DNA from: Fischerella muscicola PCC 7414
Lineage (GTDB): Bacteria; Cyanobacteriota; Cyanobacteriia; Cyanobacteriales; Nostocaceae
Direction of reading: 5' to 3'
DNA: 64,000 bases
NCBI RefSeq assembly: GCF_000317205.1
Contig: NZ_AJLK01000189.1
Span: forward strand, 35,895-99,894
Of this stretch, positions 1 to 8,668 are shown piece after piece. Both the position numbers and the translations under genes were made by a program. Numbering within the stretch: the stretch's first letter is position 1; each line of letters begins with the position of its first letter. The notes under the pieces are model-generated. The model was not told the DNA's origin. It saw nothing but the letters and a program-made list of their open reading frames with translations, and searched no databases.

Positions 1-2
1 CT

Positions 3-1193
3 GTCCATTCGGCTCAATCAAAGCAGGTGATGTGGTTAATTGCTGAAGGACGAGATATTACAACTCAGGTACAATTACGGGATGCGCTACGCCAGGAACG
101 CAATCGATCGCTTCAGCTCATCAACGGCAGTGTAGACGGCATTGCTGCTGTTGATGAGCAGGGAACCTGTACCGTGTGGAATCCGGCGATGGAAGCCCTG
201 ACGGGCATTCCCCGCGATCGCGCCATTGGGCAGTGTGGGATGGATCTCTTCCGTTCCCTTGTTCCAGACTCTACCCTCCAGCACCTGCATCTGGGTATGG
301 CGGATACCGTCACGGCGTTCGATTTTTCCCACTCCCATCCCCAAACTGGGCAATTGCGAATGATTGAAGCCCGTTACTCGCCCCTGCACAACGGTAGCAC
401 AACGGTAACCGGGGGATTAATTGTGCTGCGAGATGTCACCCGGCAGCGCGAACTGGAGCGGCTCAAGCGAGAATTTATCTCCATCATCAGCCACGAAATT
501 CGCACTCCCCTGTCTTCGATTCGCGGGGCTTTGGGATTGGTTGCCGAAGGCATTTTAGATGACGATCCCCAAACTGCTAGGGAGATGGTAAGCATTGCCA
601 ATAACAACATTGAGCGGTTGGTGAGGCTGGTCAATGACATTCTGGCACTCAACCGTCTGGAATCGGGACAGGTAGGCCTGAAATTTCAGTGGTGTCCGGT
701 GACATCCCTAGTGCAGCAAGCCTTTTCCAGCGTTGAAGCTCTCGCTACTACCCACCAGATTCGCCTGGAGGCAACTGTACCTGATGATCTCCGGGTCTGG
801 GCTGATCCCGATTGGCTGGTGCAGGTTCTGGTCAACCTGGTCAACAATGCGATCAAGTTCTCTCCTCCCCAAACAGCGATCGCTGTCACCGCAGAGGCGA
901 TCGCCTCCGAGTCCATCATCCAGTTTTCGGTCGCCGATCAGGGACGTGGCATCCCGGCAGATAAGTTACAAACCATCTTTGGTCGTTTTCAGCAGGTCGA
1001 TGCTTCCGACTCTCGCCAAAAGGGAGGAACCGGACTGGGACTAGCCATCTGTCGCCAGATTGTGCAACAACATGGCGGGCGCATCTGGGTAGAAAGCGAA
1101 CTGAACAAAGGCAGTACCTTTTATTTCACATTGCCCCATCCAGAGCAGCGACAAGAAGCGGAAAGAAACCAGGCAACACAGAAGCTTCTTTAA
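3..1193 (+). CDS. PAS-domain sensor histidine kinase, 5' end outside the window
   Basis: The frame is open to the left edge. The residues before the first possible start (GTG at 27) still read as the tail of a PAS/PAC domain (WLIAEGRDIT), so this is the 3' part of a longer gene. Next come a PAS domain (about 100-460), a HisKA domain with the H-box ISHEIRTPL (phospho-accepting His codon at 492), and a HATPase domain with the N-box NLVNNAIKFS (about 831), DQGRGIP and GGTGLGLAI. The protein should autophosphorylate and pass phosphate to a receiver domain. Two single-domain response regulators follow on the same strand and are the likely partners. No membrane segment is visible in the part present. 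Confidence 0.9.
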   Translation, partial: VHSAQSKQVMWLIAEGRDITTQVQLRDALRQERNRSLQLINGSVDGIAAVDEQGTCTVWNPAMEALTGIPRDRAIGQCGMDLFRSLVPDSTLQHLHLGMADTVTAFDFSHSHPQTGQLRMIEARYSPLHNGSTTVTGGLIVLRDVTRQRELERLKREFISIISHEIRTPLSSIRGALGLVAEGILDDDPQTAREMVSIANNNIERLVRLVNDILALNRLESGQVGLKFQWCPVTSLVQQAFSSVEALATTHQIRLEATVPDDLRVWADPDWLVQVLVNLVNNAIKFSPPQTAIAVTAEAIASESIIQFSVADQGRGIPADKLQTIFGRFQQVDASDSRQKGGTGLGLAICRQIVQQHGGRIWVESELNKGSTFYFTLPHPEQRQEAERNQATQKLL

Positions 1194-1570
1194 GGTAGAA
1201 CAAGCAGTGACCGAAGGGATCTGAATCTCGATGTGGAATGGGATCGGTTTAGGATCTGGGCGTGAAATACGGCCTATTTTGTCATGAATACCGTATTTTC
1301 AAAAGATTTCACTGCCTGTCAAGATAAAAACTTGGAGTGATGCCCGTCTTGTGACTTATGTTGTGATCGCTCAGGAGTAGGACGGGATTGTCGTTATTCA
1401 TTGCAATTGCTTTAGATTGAACGTCTGGGTGGAGCACTTCAGCCCAGGAATCAACCGCACATTGTCGGCAATAATCGTACAACCCCATTGGGGGCGATCG
1501 CTCCAGTTTCAACCCTCTGGTGTGTGTGGGCAACACTCTCCCTATGCTCAAAGCAATATGTTTGACTCTT
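1194..1570. other. intergenic stretch, no gene seen
   Basis: About 380 bases between the kinase and the first response regulator. Frames here are short and have no recognisable motif. A promoter for the regulator could lie here, but no convincing -35/-10 pair is visible. An in-frame ATG at 1544 and a GTG at 1520 would extend the downstream regulator into this stretch, but the residues they add do not belong to the receiver fold. Confidence 0.4.
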
Positions 1571-1969
1571 ATGCTTAATTCTAATCCCAATCGCTGCATC
1601 TTGCTGATTGATGATGAACCCGATCTCTGTCGCATTGTCAAAGTCACCCTAGAACGCCTCAAAGGCTGGAAGATTCTAACCGCTCAGACCGGACAGGACG
1701 GCGTCACTATTGCCCAAACCCAACCACTAGATCTTATCTTACTCGACCTGAGCCTACCCGATGGCAATGGATGGGAATGGTTGCGAACCCTGAAAACCAA
1801 TTCAGTGACGCGATCGATTCCCGTGATTCTCTTCACAGCCAGTGACCCCACCGACCCCAACTCCACAGACAACTTGGGAGGCAATAGTGCTGACATTGCA
1901 GGAGTCATCCTCAAACCCTTTAACGTCCTGCAACTCGCCGATCAAATCATCACCCAACTCCACTGGTAA
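1571..1969 (+). CDS. single-domain response regulator (CheY-like receiver)
   Basis: A single receiver domain of about 132 residues with no output domain. Visible motifs are the acidic pair in LIDDEPDL, the phospho-acceptor Asp in LILLDLSLPDG, the Thr switch in LFTAS and the Lys in ILKPFN. I chose the ATG at 1571 (MLNSNPNRC) because the receiver fold starts a few residues later; an ATG at 1544 is also in frame. It lies downstream of the PAS kinase on the same strand, so it probably acts as a phosphate-relay or protein-interaction module of that system. The effector it controls cannot be read from the sequence. Confidence 0.85.
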   Translation: MLNSNPNRCILLIDDEPDLCRIVKVTLERLKGWKILTAQTGQDGVTIAQTQPLDLILLDLSLPDGNGWEWLRTLKTNSVTRSIPVILFTASDPTDPNSTDNLGGNSADIAGVILKPFNVLQLADQIITQLHW

Positions 1970-2390
1970 AAGGGCTTGTCGTAACGACTTCAGTCGTTGC
2001 AAACCATCCCCATTTCCCCAACATCAAAATGCAGACTCCCCTTACACAATCAAGGCAACCTAAAACCTGAACTCCCTCAGCGTTTCCTTAGAATTCTGGT
2101 TTTTAATGGGCAATAAAACCTGCACTGATTACTGTCTATCTTCCAGGGTGCTTAGCCCCTCTCCCTGAACCTTAGCCTGTTTGGGGAAAGGCTGCTCATA
2201 AAATGCTTCATCCCCCTTCAAGGCGGGCTGAATCATCTAAGACGTACTAAAAAAGAAAGCCAAAATTGATACACTTAAACGCTTAAGTCAGTATTACAAT
2301 CTATCAGTCTAAACCTGAAGGAAGTTGAAGGTTTCCCAGTGCAGGAGTATACCAGTGTTCTCAAATCTCGGATCGATACAACAACAGCCA
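1970..2390. other. intergenic stretch between the two response regulators
   Basis: About 420 bases with no credible gene. A TTG at 2325 is in frame with the next regulator, but the 22 residues it would add are not part of the receiver domain. No transposon ends or clear terminator hairpin were seen. Confidence 0.35.
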
Positions 2391-2798
2391 ATGATTGACT
2401 CATCGGCAAAAAATATTCTAACCAAGCGACGCGTTTTGTTTGTAGATGATGAATTTGATGTACGGCGCGTCGTGCAAACCTGTCTGGAAAAAATTGCCCA
2501 CTGGACGGTGATTGTAGCAGAGTCTGGAGAAGAGGGCTTACAAAAAGCCAGAACAGAACATCCCGATGCGATCATTTTAGATGTGATGATGCCAGAAATG
2601 GACGGCTACCAGTTTCTCAAGCTGCTGCTGGCTCAGCCAGAAACGCGATCGATTCCTGTGGTTTTATTAACGGCTAAGGCCGATTCTTTGGACGTTAAGC
2701 AGTATGAAGCGATGGAAATCAAAGGTTTGATTGGTAAACCCTTTAACCCATTGACTCTGCACCGAGAAATTGCGGCTTACTTGAATTGGGTTCTCTAA
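2391..2798 (+). CDS. single-domain response regulator (CheY-like receiver)
   Basis: Second stand-alone receiver of about 135 residues, starting at ATG 2391 (MIDSSAKNILT). Key sites: the acidic pair in LFVDDEFDV, the phospho-acceptor Asp in LDVMMPEMDG, the Thr in LLTAKAD and the Lys in LIGKPFNP. It ends just after the fold, with no DNA-binding or enzymatic output. The sequence differs clearly from the regulator at 1571, so this is not a recent duplication. With the upstream kinase it makes a one-kinase, two-receiver set, which suggests branched or stepwise phosphotransfer. Confidence 0.85.
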   Translation: MIDSSAKNILTKRRVLFVDDEFDVRRVVQTCLEKIAHWTVIVAESGEEGLQKARTEHPDAIILDVMMPEMDGYQFLKLLLAQPETRSIPVVLLTAKADSLDVKQYEAMEIKGLIGKPFNPLTLHREIAAYLNWVL

Positions 2799-2904
2799 TG
2801 CCGAGAGAAATTAGGGATGGTGGCGTGTGGAGTGGATCAAAGGTCGCTCAGTAGATAGCTCAGAAAACAGGACGCTCTCACGTTCATCCCCAACTAAGTT
2901 TTCA

Positions 2905-4620
2905 TTAAGCACCAGGTCTGAAATAATCCAGCAGCCGATCGCCCGAATCAGCCCGAATCAGAGCCACTACTACTTCCGGTAAAGCAGCCACTCTGGGATA
3001 AATAAAGTAGCGGGGTTCCCAACAGGGATGAAATTTCTCTTTAAATTCATGCAACCCTCGAAAGTTGTAAAATCGAGTCAGGTGTTCGTAAAGATAGTGC
3101 AGTGCTTTTTCTAGCTTAGGAGAGAAGGGATCTTCTCCCACACCCGCAAGGGCAGATAAGCCCAAATTAAATCGGTCATACCCTTGTTCTTTAAAGTGTT
3201 GAAACAAGGAAATAAAGAGAAACTCCATAGTGCCATGTTCTACGGTTAACCTTCGCCGCATTAAATCAATCGTGATTTCATTCAGTTGGTACTCCGGAAT
3301 GACATTGGCAAAGGCGCTGATTTGCCCGGTCGGTGTTCGGACAACAGCAACCTCACATTCCCGAAGATAGACTTCATCAAACCATCCTAATGAAAACCGC
3401 TTTTCGGAACCCTGCTGCATTTTTAACCATTCATCGCTCACTGATCGCAACTCTTTGAGTAGCCTGTCAGTCAGTGGCGGAGTATGAAAATCGACTTGAT
3501 GTCCTAATTTTGTCAGGCGATTGACAGCATTCCGCAAATTTCGTCCGGCTTTGCCTTGGAGCGTAAATCTTTGTAAATCTACGATCGCCTCTTCACCAAT
3601 TTTGACAGACTTGAATCCCAGGCGGTGATACTGATCTAAGTAATCAGGATGGGTTTGATAGAAAGCAGGATGCCAATCGTTGCGATGACAAAATCGTACA
3701 AATCCTGCGATCGCTGGCGTCACGTCTGTTTTTGGGCCAATCGGATCGCCTAAAGCAACGGCACCTCGCCCTTTCGGAACATAAGCAATCACGCTTTCTC
3801 CTGAAGGACTAAAGTAGTAAGACTTGTCGCTTAAGAGCGTTAAATGAGCCAGGGATGAGCGCCCGTAACGTTGTACGATTGCTTTTGCCCGTTGACGTTC
3901 TTCATCCGTAGCAGGTATTCCCCTCAATATCACGGGTCGCCACAACATCCACAACGCATAGGACAATGTACTCGCTCCCACCAGATAGATGGATGTGGCA
4001 AAAAATCGCCCGAATCGCGTCGTTGGTTCCAATCCAGCTTGATCCAGCGTGAAGAACATCGCCAAAGTTTGTCCGATCGCTTGCCAGAAATTGAAGCGCG
4101 TACTAAATTCTTGATCGAGTAGAAAAAATCCAGCCGTACCGTAGGCTAAGGTGAATAACAATGCACCAACTAAGACCCGTACCCCCTGGGCGATCGACGG
4201 GCGATCGGATTGGGCTGTAAATTGGTGTCGCATCGGCAACAACAAGACAAACAGCCCCAAAGACAGTAATCCCTCCTCATAGTCCAATCCTTTCACAAGA
4301 TGAGAGAACAAAGAAATACCGAGTAGGAAAACCGCAAGCCACCAAGCTAAACGCTTTCGTCGCAGCAGATTTGTCGCCAAACTAAGTAGAAAAAAACCAC
4401 TGAGTGCTGCAAATAAATTACCGCCTGCACTGACCTCAACGGGAAAAATGGCTTTTAGCCACTCCATTCGTTCAGATACACCCGGCGTGACAGCAGATAA
4501 CAAATTCGTTATCCCCACCGCAGCAATCCATACGACAACAATCCATAGTCCGATCGCGCGTTGAGGTAAGTTGGGTGTTGGAGTCGCGCTCATCGTCCTG
4601 GGGGCGGTAGTGTCCGACAT
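2905..4620 (-). CDS. membrane protein with C-terminal phosphatidylglycerol lysyltransferase (DUF2156/MprF) domain
   Basis: About 571 residues. The N-terminal half has several hydrophobic segments; the C-terminal half (about residues 240-560) matches the DUF2156/LPG-synthase domain of MprF-type enzymes, with stretches such as GAVALGDPIG, KAGRNLRNAVNRL and RFNLGLSALAGVG. MprF-type enzymes transfer an aminoacyl group from aminoacyl-tRNA to phosphatidylglycerol, lowering surface charge and giving resistance to cationic peptides and acid. At 571 residues it has fewer membrane segments than full MprF (about 840), so flippase activity is uncertain. The start is ATG 4620; a TTG at 4641 is in frame but adds only seven residues. 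The amino acid transferred cannot be told. Confidence 0.75.
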   Translation of the reverse strand: MSDTTAPRTMSATPTPNLPQRAIGLWIVVVWIAAVGITNLLSAVTPGVSERMEWLKAIFPVEVSAGGNLFAALSGFFLLSLATNLLRRKRLAWWLAVFLLGISLFSHLVKGLDYEEGLLSLGLFVLLLPMRHQFTAQSDRPSIAQGVRVLVGALLFTLAYGTAGFFLLDQEFSTRFNFWQAIGQTLAMFFTLDQAGLEPTTRFGRFFATSIYLVGASTLSYALWMLWRPVILRGIPATDEERQRAKAIVQRYGRSSLAHLTLLSDKSYYFSPSGESVIAYVPKGRGAVALGDPIGPKTDVTPAIAGFVRFCHRNDWHPAFYQTHPDYLDQYHRLGFKSVKIGEEAIVDLQRFTLQGKAGRNLRNAVNRLTKLGHQVDFHTPPLTDRLLKELRSVSDEWLKMQQGSEKRFSLGWFDEVYLRECEVAVVRTPTGQISAFANVIPEYQLNEITIDLMRRRLTVEHGTMEFLFISLFQHFKEQGYDRFNLGLSALAGVGEDPFSPKLEKALHYLYEHLTRFYNFRGLHEFKEKFHPCWEPRYFIYPRVAALPEVVVALIRADSGDRLLDYFRPGA

Positions 4621-4796
4621 AGGCTTTTGTTGAACTAACAACTTCTAGAAATTAAATTAATAATCTAAGCAAACGCTGAAGATCGAATTGAAAAATTTAG
4701 TGTGACTTGCGTGCGCTATCACACGTCTAGTAACTTCCTCTCGGATTTTCATCGGCACTCACGTTGCACCAATTCACCTTATTCAAGCCCCACTCA

Positions 4797-5468
4797 ATGA
4801 CTGCGACAACTCCGCCACCTAGAATACTGCCGTCCTTAGGAGCGAAAATCCCTTCGCTGAGCTATCGTTTATTGCTAGGAGCGGGGGCTGCTGCTGGATT
4901 TGCTGCCGGATTTAATGCACCGATCGCCGGGGTCTTCTTTGCGATCGAGGTAATTTTGGGAACCCGATTTGCTACCCCTGCTGCCAGTTTAATTTTGCTG
5001 TCAGCGGTTATTTCTGCCTTAATTGCTCAAAGCTTTCTGGGAGCACATCCTGCCTTTGATTTGCCAACTTATCAATTAATGAACTCCTGGGAATGGTTGA
5101 ACTATTTTGGCTTAGGGATACTAGCAAGTTTAGTTTCAATCATCTATACGCGATCAATTCGATTTGCCCAGGCATGTTTTCAAGGTGAATGGACGAACCA
5201 AATAGCGATAGGTAAATTACCTGCTATTACACAACCACTGCTAGGAGGAATAATTGTCGGACTTCTGGCACTCAAGCTGCCACCGTCAATTCGTCAAGCT
5301 GAAGTTGCACAATCTACAAACGTCTCATTTTTTCTACAGGTTTCCCTGGTAAAAGTTGCAGTGATAGGGATAGAGGATTTGAAGTTATCGAACACTAGTG
5401 GCATCCAATCTTCGGGTTTTAAGTATAAAAAGCAACTATTTACTGTTGCAATACACGGGAGGAACTGA
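4797..5468 (+). pseudogene. truncated ClC-type chloride channel remnant
   Basis: The segment LLLGAGAAAGFAAGFNAPIAGVFFAIEV is the GxFxP-containing core of ClC channels and transporters, and the next 120 residues continue the ClC fold with hydrophobic segments. A complete ClC needs roughly 400 or more residues. Here the N-terminal selectivity region (GSGIP- and GREGP-type motifs) is missing, the first 25 residues are unlike the family, and similarity fades after about residue 190 into an unrelated tail. Both ends are therefore lost. An ATG at 4797 keeps the frame open, and a TTG at 4764 is an alternative. The TGA overlaps the ATG of the next gene (TGATG), so it may persist as a translated leader. 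Confidence 0.7.
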
Positions 5469-6490
5469 TGGTACAGCATCTGATTTTTCACAATTGTCCC
5501 GATACGGTCAAAGAAGGAATTCGCGACTACTGGAGCCGAAAACAGCCTCGAATTGCTCGACTCTTGCAAACATTTCCAGAGGAGCAACGGCATTTAAGAT
5601 TGATGGTCGATCGCAATCCTGACGGCTATCAAGCAAGAGCAGTATTAATGTTGCCGACTCAGGTGCTTGTGGCTCAATCCAAAACTCGACAGGGCGTGTA
5701 TCAAGCTGCGATCGATGAAGCTGTCGATATTCTGGCAGAAGAAATTCGTCGCCACAAAGATAAGTTGCGGCGCGATCGCACCCACCGGAAAAAACAACAG
5801 CAGCAAACAGATGTTGCTACTACCCTGGAATTGTTGGAACAAGATATTCGCCAACAACGCCGAGAATTCTTCTTTGATTTATTACGTCCTGTACTACGCA
5901 ACTTACGAAATCATGCCCGGCGGGAATTAGTTTTTGCTCAGCTAGAAGGCAAGGTTTCCCCTAATGAAATGACGGTATCCGATCTACTCGATGAAGCGAT
6001 CCTCCGGTCCTGGGAACGCTTTGAGCAACGCCCTCCTCAGCAACCTCTCGATCAGTGGATCAGTGGACTAATGCATGAAATCATCGATGAGCGAGAAGCT
6101 AAAGCAATTCCTGCCATTTCTTTAGAGACCGAAATTTCAGAAGATGATCCGCGGTTTCGTGTGGCAAGTGGCTGGATTCTAGACAACGAGCCATTTTGGG
6201 GCGATTTGGAATCTTTGACTTTAGAAGACATCCTTCCCCAACACGAAGTTGAAGAACCCTGGGAGGCCTACAGCCTTGATGAGAAGGAGCGGTGGTTGTT
6301 TGCCCAATTATCGAAATTGCCCAAGCTGCAACGTCGGGCATTGATGCTTTACCTCCTAGAAGGATGGGAGGTGGAGGAAATCGCCATGCTGCAACAACGA
6401 AGCGTTACAGAAGTACGGGCAGATATCGAAGTGGCACAGACTTTCCTTAAAGATCAGTTGTGGCAGCAAATCTATCAACGTCAAAACTAA
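5468..6490 (+). CDS. HPF/RaiA (S30AE) domain fused to a sigma-70-like domain
   Basis: Residues about 1-105 look like a ribosome hibernation factor of the HPF/RaiA type: a beta-rich first half, then QGVYQAAIDEAVDILAEEIRRHKDKLRRD, which matches the family helix (YxAIDxAVDKLExQLRKHKxKL). After a charged, Gln-rich linker, residues about 135-215 resemble sigma region 2 (FDLLRPVLRNLRNHAR, DLLDEAILRSWERFEQRP). Residues about 280-335 resemble region 4 (LSKLPKLQRRALMLYLLEGWEVEEIAMLQQRSVTEVRADI). A GGAGG lies 5 bases before the ATG. Known HPF domains bind the 30S decoding centre; coupling one to an RNA-polymerase-type domain suggests linked control of translation and transcription under stress. That link is inference. 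Confidence 0.75.
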   Translation: MVQHLIFHNCPDTVKEGIRDYWSRKQPRIARLLQTFPEEQRHLRLMVDRNPDGYQARAVLMLPTQVLVAQSKTRQGVYQAAIDEAVDILAEEIRRHKDKLRRDRTHRKKQQQQTDVATTLELLEQDIRQQRREFFFDLLRPVLRNLRNHARRELVFAQLEGKVSPNEMTVSDLLDEAILRSWERFEQRPPQQPLDQWISGLMHEIIDEREAKAIPAISLETEISEDDPRFRVASGWILDNEPFWGDLESLTLEDILPQHEVEEPWEAYSLDEKERWLFAQLSKLPKLQRRALMLYLLEGWEVEEIAMLQQRSVTEVRADIEVAQTFLKDQLWQQIYQRQN

Positions 6491-6598
6491 TTGGCCAGTC
6501 GCCCACACGGTAACAGACAAGACAACACTCATTCACCTCAGATTTCCCTCAGATTTTCGGCTTAAGCTTAAATAGCCCACTTTGGATGAATTGCAACA

Positions 6599-7066
6599 AT
6601 GCTGACTGAAACGCGCCAGGTTAAGGATTTGATGACGACCGACCCGGTGACTGTAAAGCCGACAGATTCTGTTGAAACGGTTTTGCGATGTCTTGAGGAA
6701 AACCACATCAGTGGACTTCCTGTAGTTGATGAAACAGGTAAGGTGGTTGGCGTCGTTTCAGAAGCAGATTTGTTATTCAGAGAGCGTCCTGTTCGCTTGC
6801 CATTGTATCTCTCGTTTTTAGGTGGAATCATTTATCTCGAACCGCTTGATCATTTTGTGCAGCAGTTGAAGAAGAGTCTGGGAGTTATAGTTCAGGATGT
6901 GATGACACCTAACCCAATCACGATCGCCCCAGATGCTCCTATCTCCCAGGCGGCTGATTTAATGCTAGAGAAACGAGTGAATCGCCTACCTGTTGCGGAT
7001 GAAACGGGGGCACTGGTTGGGATTATTACACGGGATGATCTATTACGTGCGTTGAAATCAGATTGA
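6599..7066 (+). CDS. CBS domain-pair protein
   Basis: Two CBS domains, about residues 7-60 and 95-150. Each has the typical start (VKDLMTTDPVTV and VQDVMTPNPITI) and end (VVGVVSEADLL and LVGIITRDDLL). CBS pairs form Bateman modules that bind adenine nucleotides such as AMP, ATP or SAM and sense energy state. There is no catalytic or DNA-binding domain, so it would act on a partner. It sits between the HPF-sigma gene and the pentose-phosphate genes, in a region rich in stress functions. Stand-alone CBS-pair proteins are common in such clusters. The ligand cannot be told from the sequence. Confidence 0.88.
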   Translation: MLTETRQVKDLMTTDPVTVKPTDSVETVLRCLEENHISGLPVVDETGKVVGVVSEADLLFRERPVRLPLYLSFLGGIIYLEPLDHFVQQLKKSLGVIVQDVMTPNPITIAPDAPISQAADLMLEKRVNRLPVADETGALVGIITRDDLLRALKSD

Positions 7067-7110
7067 TTACATGACTCTTCCCAGAGAAGTTCGCAAGGAG
7101 CTACAGGATC

Positions 7111-7599
7111 ATGATCAGCAAAATTTCAGACTCGTTTCCAGGCGATAATCGCTCAACATTATCATTCTCTTCCTCGCCCCGTTTCCCGGTCAGTAGCTTT
7201 TTAGACTTGAGTTTGCTGATCCCGATTTTCGGCGGCTTGGGCTGGTTCACGGTCACTAATCATTCTCCAGTCAGCGCGATTTTGTTGATGATTGCAACCG
7301 CAGGAGTGCGTGGCTGTTGGCTAGCGGGGTTTCCAGTTTGGGCTGGCTTACTCTCGCTGACGTTTAGTGCTACCTGGATTCTGGTTGGTGCCCTGACGGA
7401 TAGTGGCATCTATGGATGGGCAGTGGCGATCGCCCTCAGTTGGATGAACGTTTTTTTACTCGATATTAGCCTGTCCCATCTGATCGACCGTTTCCATCAA
7501 ACTGGATGGCGTTACTCGCAAATCTTTTGGCTTTTGACTATTATCTACACTCTTAGCGCAATGATAGGAGGAATTCTGTCGATTCTATGGAAAGTCTAA
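7111..7599 (+). CDS. small multi-pass membrane protein of unknown function
   Basis: I do not recognise the family. The 162 residues contain about four hydrophobic stretches: LDLSLLIPIFGGLGWFTV, SAILLMIATAGVRGCWLAGF, LSLTFSATWILVGALT and a C-terminal IFWLLTIIYTLSAMIGGIL. The start is supported by an AAGGAG about 10 bases upstream. It lies 45 bases after the CBS gene and shortly before gnd on the same strand, so the three may be co-transcribed. No catalytic motif is visible. It could be an inner-membrane partner of a stress function, but nothing in the sequence proves this. Confidence 0.55.
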   Translation: MISKISDSFPGDNRSTLSFSSSPRFPVSSFLDLSLLIPIFGGLGWFTVTNHSPVSAILLMIATAGVRGCWLAGFPVWAGLLSLTFSATWILVGALTDSGIYGWAVAIALSWMNVFLLDISLSHLIDRFHQTGWRYSQIFWLLTIIYTLSAMIGGILSILWKV

Positions 7600-7630
7600 A
7601 TGCAAAAAGTCGATGGATGAGATTTTTGTT

Positions 7631-8668
7631 ATGGAACTCGGATTAATCGGACTAGGGCGGATGGGTGCTAACATGGCACGTCGGCTAACACAAGCTGGAC
7701 ATACAGTTATTGGCTACACTCGCCAACCTGAAAAAGCAGAGGCATTAGTAAAGGAAGGAGCGATCGCCCGTGGCGTGACTGCTTTCTCTAATTTAGTGAA
7801 TGCGCTTGCCAAACCCCGTACCTTCTGGCTGATGTTGCCAGCCGCAACAGTAGATGCTACATTGCATGAACTAGTACCTTTGCTCGATGCAGACGATATT
7901 GTAATTGATGGCGGCAACTCCTACTACGTTGATGACATACGTCGCGCAGCTCAGTTAAAAGTCAAAGGCATTGAATACGTGGATTGCGGCACCAGCGGCG
8001 GCATTTGGGGAGCGGAACGCGGCTATTGTTTAATGATTGGTGGCAAGGTAGCCACAGTAAACCGATTGCATCCCATCTTTGCGGCCTTGGCTCCTGGGGT
8101 TGTCGCCGCAACACGCACACCGGGTCGTGTAACAAGGGTCGGAACGGTGGAGCAAGGCTATCTGCACTGTGGCTCTCACGGTGCTGGGCATTTTGTCAAA
8201 ATGGTGCATAACGGCATTGAATACGGCATTATGGCAGCCTATGCTGAAGGGCTAAATATTCTGCACTACGCCAATATTGGTAAACAGGCGCACGCTGTGG
8301 ATGCAGAAACAACGCCTTTGCGAAATCCAGAGTTTTACCACTACGACTTTAATCTTGCCGATATCGCAGAGGTGTGGCGTAGAGGCAGTGTGATTAGCTC
8401 CTGGTTACTCGATTTAACGGCAACTGCCCTGCTCAAAGATCCCCAATTAAACGGCTTCGATGGTCATGTGTCTGACTCTGGAGAAGGACGATGGACGCTG
8501 ATTGCTGCTGTTGAAGAAGGCGTTCCGGCGCCTGTTTTGAGTTCAGCCCTCTACTCGCGATTTAGCTCACGGGGTCAAGCCGACTTTGCAGATAAGCTGC
8601 TCTCTGCTTTGCGCTATGAGTTTGGTGGACATGTGGAAACCTACCGTTCTGGTTCTGGAGGTAAATGA
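7631..8668 (+). CDS. gnd: 6-phosphogluconate dehydrogenase, decarboxylating
   Basis: Oxidises and decarboxylates 6-phosphogluconate to ribulose 5-phosphate, producing NAD(P)H in the oxidative pentose phosphate pathway. The N-terminal nucleotide fold starts at once with [16 protein letters not shown]. The substrate motif [21 protein letters not shown] and the catalytic-Lys region [16 protein letters not shown] are both present. At about 345 residues it belongs to the short, GndA-like type rather than the roughly 470-residue type common as the main cyanobacterial enzyme. I prefer ATG 7631 because the fold begins there; ATG 7613 adds six residues. Its stop overlaps the zwf start (ATGA), so the two are translationally coupled. 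Confidence 0.93.
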   Translation: MELGLIGLGRMGANMARRLTQAGHTVIGYTRQPEKAEALVKEGAIARGVTAFSNLVNALAKPRTFWLMLPAATVDATLHELVPLLDADDIVIDGGNSYYVDDIRRAAQLKVKGIEYVDCGTSGGIWGAERGYCLMIGGKVATVNRLHPIFAALAPGVVAATRTPGRVTRVGTVEQGYLHCGSHGAGHFVKMVHNGIEYGIMAAYAEGLNILHYANIGKQAHAVDAETTPLRNPEFYHYDFNLADIAEVWRRGSVISSWLLDLTATALLKDPQLNGFDGHVSDSGEGRWTLIAAVEEGVPAPVLSSALYSRFSSRGQADFADKLLSALRYEFGGHVETYRSGSGGK

